NCBI GenBank assembly: GCA_021613535.1
Contig: CP075492.1
Location: 19,034,001-19,098,000, forward strand
Reading direction: 5' to 3'
Length of the DNA: 64,000 nucleotides
Source: Adineta vaga
Taxonomy: Eukaryota > Rotifera
Both the position numbers and the translations under genes were made by a program. Below the pieces are notes generated by a model that saw only the letters and a list, made by a program, of their open reading frames with translations, searched no databases and was not told the DNA's origin. This document shows positions 61,890 through 64,000 of this stretch, piece by piece (position 1 is the first letter of the stretch; every line of letters begins with the position of its first letter).

Positions 61890-63089
61890 TCACATGATTA
61901 GCAACATCTGTAATAAGAGTAGGAGCACACCAACGGCTCCAGTTGTAATAGCACGACCGCCAGTACTAGTTGTAGTAGTAGTATTAGTATTACTAGTATT
62001 AGTTGTTGTAGCAAAACCGACAGTACTAGTCGTCGTAGCAGGACCACCAGTACTAGTTATCGCAGCAGGACCCCCAGTATTAGTTGTCGCAGTAGAGCCA
62101 CCAGTACTAGTTGTCGCAGCAGGACCCCCAGTATTAGTTGTCGCAGTAGAGCCACCAGTACTAGTTGTCGCAGCAGGACCCCCAGTATTAGTTGTCGCAG
62201 TAGAGCCACCAGTACTAGATGTCGCAGCAGGACCCCCAGTATTAGTTGTCGCAGTAGAGCCACCAGTACTAGTTGTTGCGGCAGAGCCGCCAGTACTAGT
62301 TGTCGTAACAGGATTATCAGTACTATTGCAACAATAACTGCAACAAGCAGTAGCAGCAGCAGCCGTAATACTAAAAACACCATTGACGAAATAATTACCA
62401 AAACTAGCGCAAGTAGCATAATAGCCGATATTTATAGTTATATTTGGAATAGTCACGGTAGAAACAGTAAAACTAGGCGTAGTCATATTGAGAATCGTAA
62501 GAGTAGGAGTGGTGATGTTGGGAACAGTAAACGTGGGCGTAGTGACCATGGGAGTCGTGAAAGTAGCAGTTGTGATGTTTGGAAAAGTGATCGTAGGAGT
62601 AGTAATGTTGGGAATAGTTATCGTAGGAGTAGTGATGTTGGGAATAGTAACGGTAGGAGTAGTAATACTGGGAACAGTGAAAGTGGGAGTAGTGATGTTG
62701 GGAACCGTGAAAGTGGGTGTAGTGACCATGGGAGTCGTGAAAATAGGAGTAGTGAAAGTAGGAGTAATGAAAGTAGGAGTAGTGATATTTTGGAAAGTGA
62801 TCGTAAGAGTAGTAATATCAGGCATAGTAACGGTAGGAGTAGAAGTAGTAGGAATATTGAAACCAGGACAAGCACAACCGCGATAACCATTGTCATTACC
62901 ATTTATAACATAGCCACTGTTACAATTACCATCACTGTTGCCTGCGCTACATCCAAGATTAGTACAACTGGCACCACCAAGTTGACTATTAGCAGCAACA
63001 TAACAGATGCAACCAGCTGGAGGATCTCCGCTGATAGTATGGATGACTAGAAGTAATATGGCGAAGGCAAACGATATAGCTTGGATCAT
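61890..63089 (-). CDS. Mucin-like secreted or GPI-anchored protein
   Basis: 399 aa in one exon. Signal peptide (FAFAILLLVIHTISG), a Cys-rich N-terminal module (GCICYVAANSQLGGASC, CSAGNSDGNC, CACPG), a Thr/Pro repeat region of about 10-residue units (TTPTFTVPNI, TTPTVTIPNI), a second Cys module (CASFGNYFV, CCSYCCN), then 18-residue repeats STGGSTATTNTGGPAATT (54-bp units, about four copies at 62070-62290, nearly identical). The end is hydrophobic (VGVLLLLLQMLLIM) after a small-residue stretch, as for a GPI signal. Heavy O-glycosylation is expected. Probably a cuticle, mucus or surface coat protein. The 54-bp repeat should vary in number between alleles. Confidence 0.8.
   Translation of the reverse strand: MIQAISFAFAILLLVIHTISGDPPAGCICYVAANSQLGGASCTNLGCSAGNSDGNCNSGYVINGNDNGYRGCACPGFNIPTTSTPTVTMPDITTLTITFQNITTPTFITPTFTTPIFTTPMVTTPTFTVPNITTPTFTVPSITTPTVTIPNITTPTITIPNITTPTITFPNITTATFTTPMVTTPTFTVPNITTPTLTILNMTTPSFTVSTVTIPNITINIGYYATCASFGNYFVNGVFSITAAAATACCSYCCNSTDNPVTTTSTGGSAATTSTGGSTATTNTGGPAATSSTGGSTATTNTGGPAATTSTGGSTATTNTGGPAATTSTGGSTATTNTGGPAAITSTGGPATTTSTVGFATTTNTSNTNTTTTTSTGGRAITTGAVGVLLLLLQMLLIM
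62057..62290 (-). repeat. 54-bp tandem repeat in mucin-like gene
   Basis: About four near-identical 54-bp units (GCAGCAGGACCCCCAGTATT marks each), encoding the STGG/NTGG 18-residue repeat. Near-identity points to recent expansion or gene conversion. Confidence 0.85.
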
Positions 63090-64000
63090 TTTTGTTGACG
63101 AACACGTGTATCGAGCAATGAAAAATAACGACGGATCACGACACTATATAGAGTCATTTATCGAAGAGAAAATGAATGATAAAAAAAAAGTTATTCATGC
63201 GTATATGAGCGTGTATGTCCTTCATTTGTATATTTTTCCCTCTTCTCACTAATTACGAACATGCCCAAAGCGTCATTATATGCACCAACGACAACAGAAC
63301 GGTTGGTTCGATTCAATGGTGTGCACAGGACAGCATTTTTAGCAGGACACATGTGAATTTTTCGAGTTTTTTCTGAGTTGAAATATGGTACTGCACTTTT
63401 CGCCTATACTTCCTTCGATGTATTTAAGTCTCACAGATGTCACAGATATATTCTAAACCATAATTAAGCAGAATAATTCGAAAGAAAACGATGGAGGATC
63501 TATTAATAATACATTTACTTTGAAATGAAAACAACTATATAGTGTAACTCAAGAGTAAAATCATCATGTTGAATCAAGTTATAGTAGCATTGATAACTGA
63601 GAATTGACTAGATTTATCGTTATTTGTTATAGGAAATAAGTAATGCTCATATAATAGACTATATTTAGAAAATATAATCAGTCGCCATCCAAATAAAAGG
63701 TCATATTTCCGTATTGATCTAATCAATAAAATATTGTCTAATTGATAAAGACGTTGATTGTTTTTCTTCATTACTTCTACTAAGAGAAGGATTATTTGCA
63801 TAATGAGTTTCACTTCAAAGAGTTATCTCTTTACGTTCGACCTAGTACGTGGTTATGAAAAAATCATGACGAACACTATCTAATAAACGAAGAAAATTAA
63901 AGGATGCGGGTGAGAATCTAAAGCAGATAAGAGATAAACGAGTAATGTGTACGGTTCGCACATTTTGGACGATTTCATCTGTATTGAGGTCTAGAACATA
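63090..64000. other. Intergenic region to window edge
   Basis: No supported gene. A short GGATGCGGGTGAGAATC near 63902 may be an eroded telomere-motif half-site. Confidence 0.4.

Noticed and set aside
61894-62902. Hydrophobic frames antisense or shifted within the mucin-like gene
   Set aside because: Period-three repeats keep several frames open; only the minus frame with signal peptide, Cys modules and GPI-like end makes sense.

Overview
The window looks like a piece of a bdelloid rotifer genome (an Adineta/Rotaria-type animal). The evidence is very AT-rich DNA, compact GT-AG introns of about 40-70 bp, gene families expanded in bdelloids (F-box, kelch, NHL, FG-GAP, LDL-receptor class A), one gene of fungal type, and many short interstitial runs of a TGTGGG-like motif, which matches the telomere repeat reported for bdelloids. 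No rRNA, tRNA or CRISPR was recognised. This identification is inference; no database search was possible.

Layout. 1-4.9 kb (-): 5' part of a TRPM-like cation channel running off the left edge. 7.1-9.2 kb: large foldback element between two 49-bp direct repeats. 9.5-12.7 kb (+): two tandem papain-fold (C1A) proteases with identical exon lengths. 13.5-14.6 kb (-): a CipC-like (DUF3759) fungal-type gene whose first intron is itself a terminal-inverted-repeat transposon. 15.2-16.1 kb: dispersed repeat bracketed by telomere-like hairpins, then a kelch fragment. 17.2-18.9 kb (+): membrane-anchored CAP-domain protein. 20.1-23.0 kb (-): anchored FG-GAP propeller protein. 23.2-27.3 kb (-): one gene encoding three concatenated two-TM Cys-rich units. 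29-31 kb: more copies of the dispersed repeat and a dual-specificity phosphatase. 32-38 kb: two decayed genes (PPC-like and LDLa) around an F-box gene. 39-42.5 kb: small coiled-coil gene, inverted-repeat element, F-box gene. 43.4-48.6 kb (-): DDE transposase fragment, then an anchored NHL-repeat protein whose long intron holds a piggyBac derivative and a broken mariner. 49.3-53.0 kb (+): second three-unit gene. 54.7-56.2 kb: kelch gene with lesions. 58.2-60.7 kb (-): MULE transposon. 61.9-63.1 kb (-): mucin-like secreted or surface protein.

Exon models were checked by intron phase. Summed lengths are whole codons for the proteases, CAP, FG-GAP, NHL, second F-box and both three-unit genes. Three points stand out: (1) two independent loci, on opposite strands, each encoding exactly three fused two-TM units, as in a natural concatemer of a trimeric receptor or channel; (2) a transposon that supplies a precise intron (introner-like) in the CipC gene; (3) a dispersed family of roughly 14 telomere-motif hairpins with common ends (CTTGAGGGTGTGGG...CCCACACCCTCAAG), placed between genes, near stop codons and at edges of other repeats. 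The genes do not form an operon or pathway; the shared theme is surface and secreted proteins plus mobile DNA.
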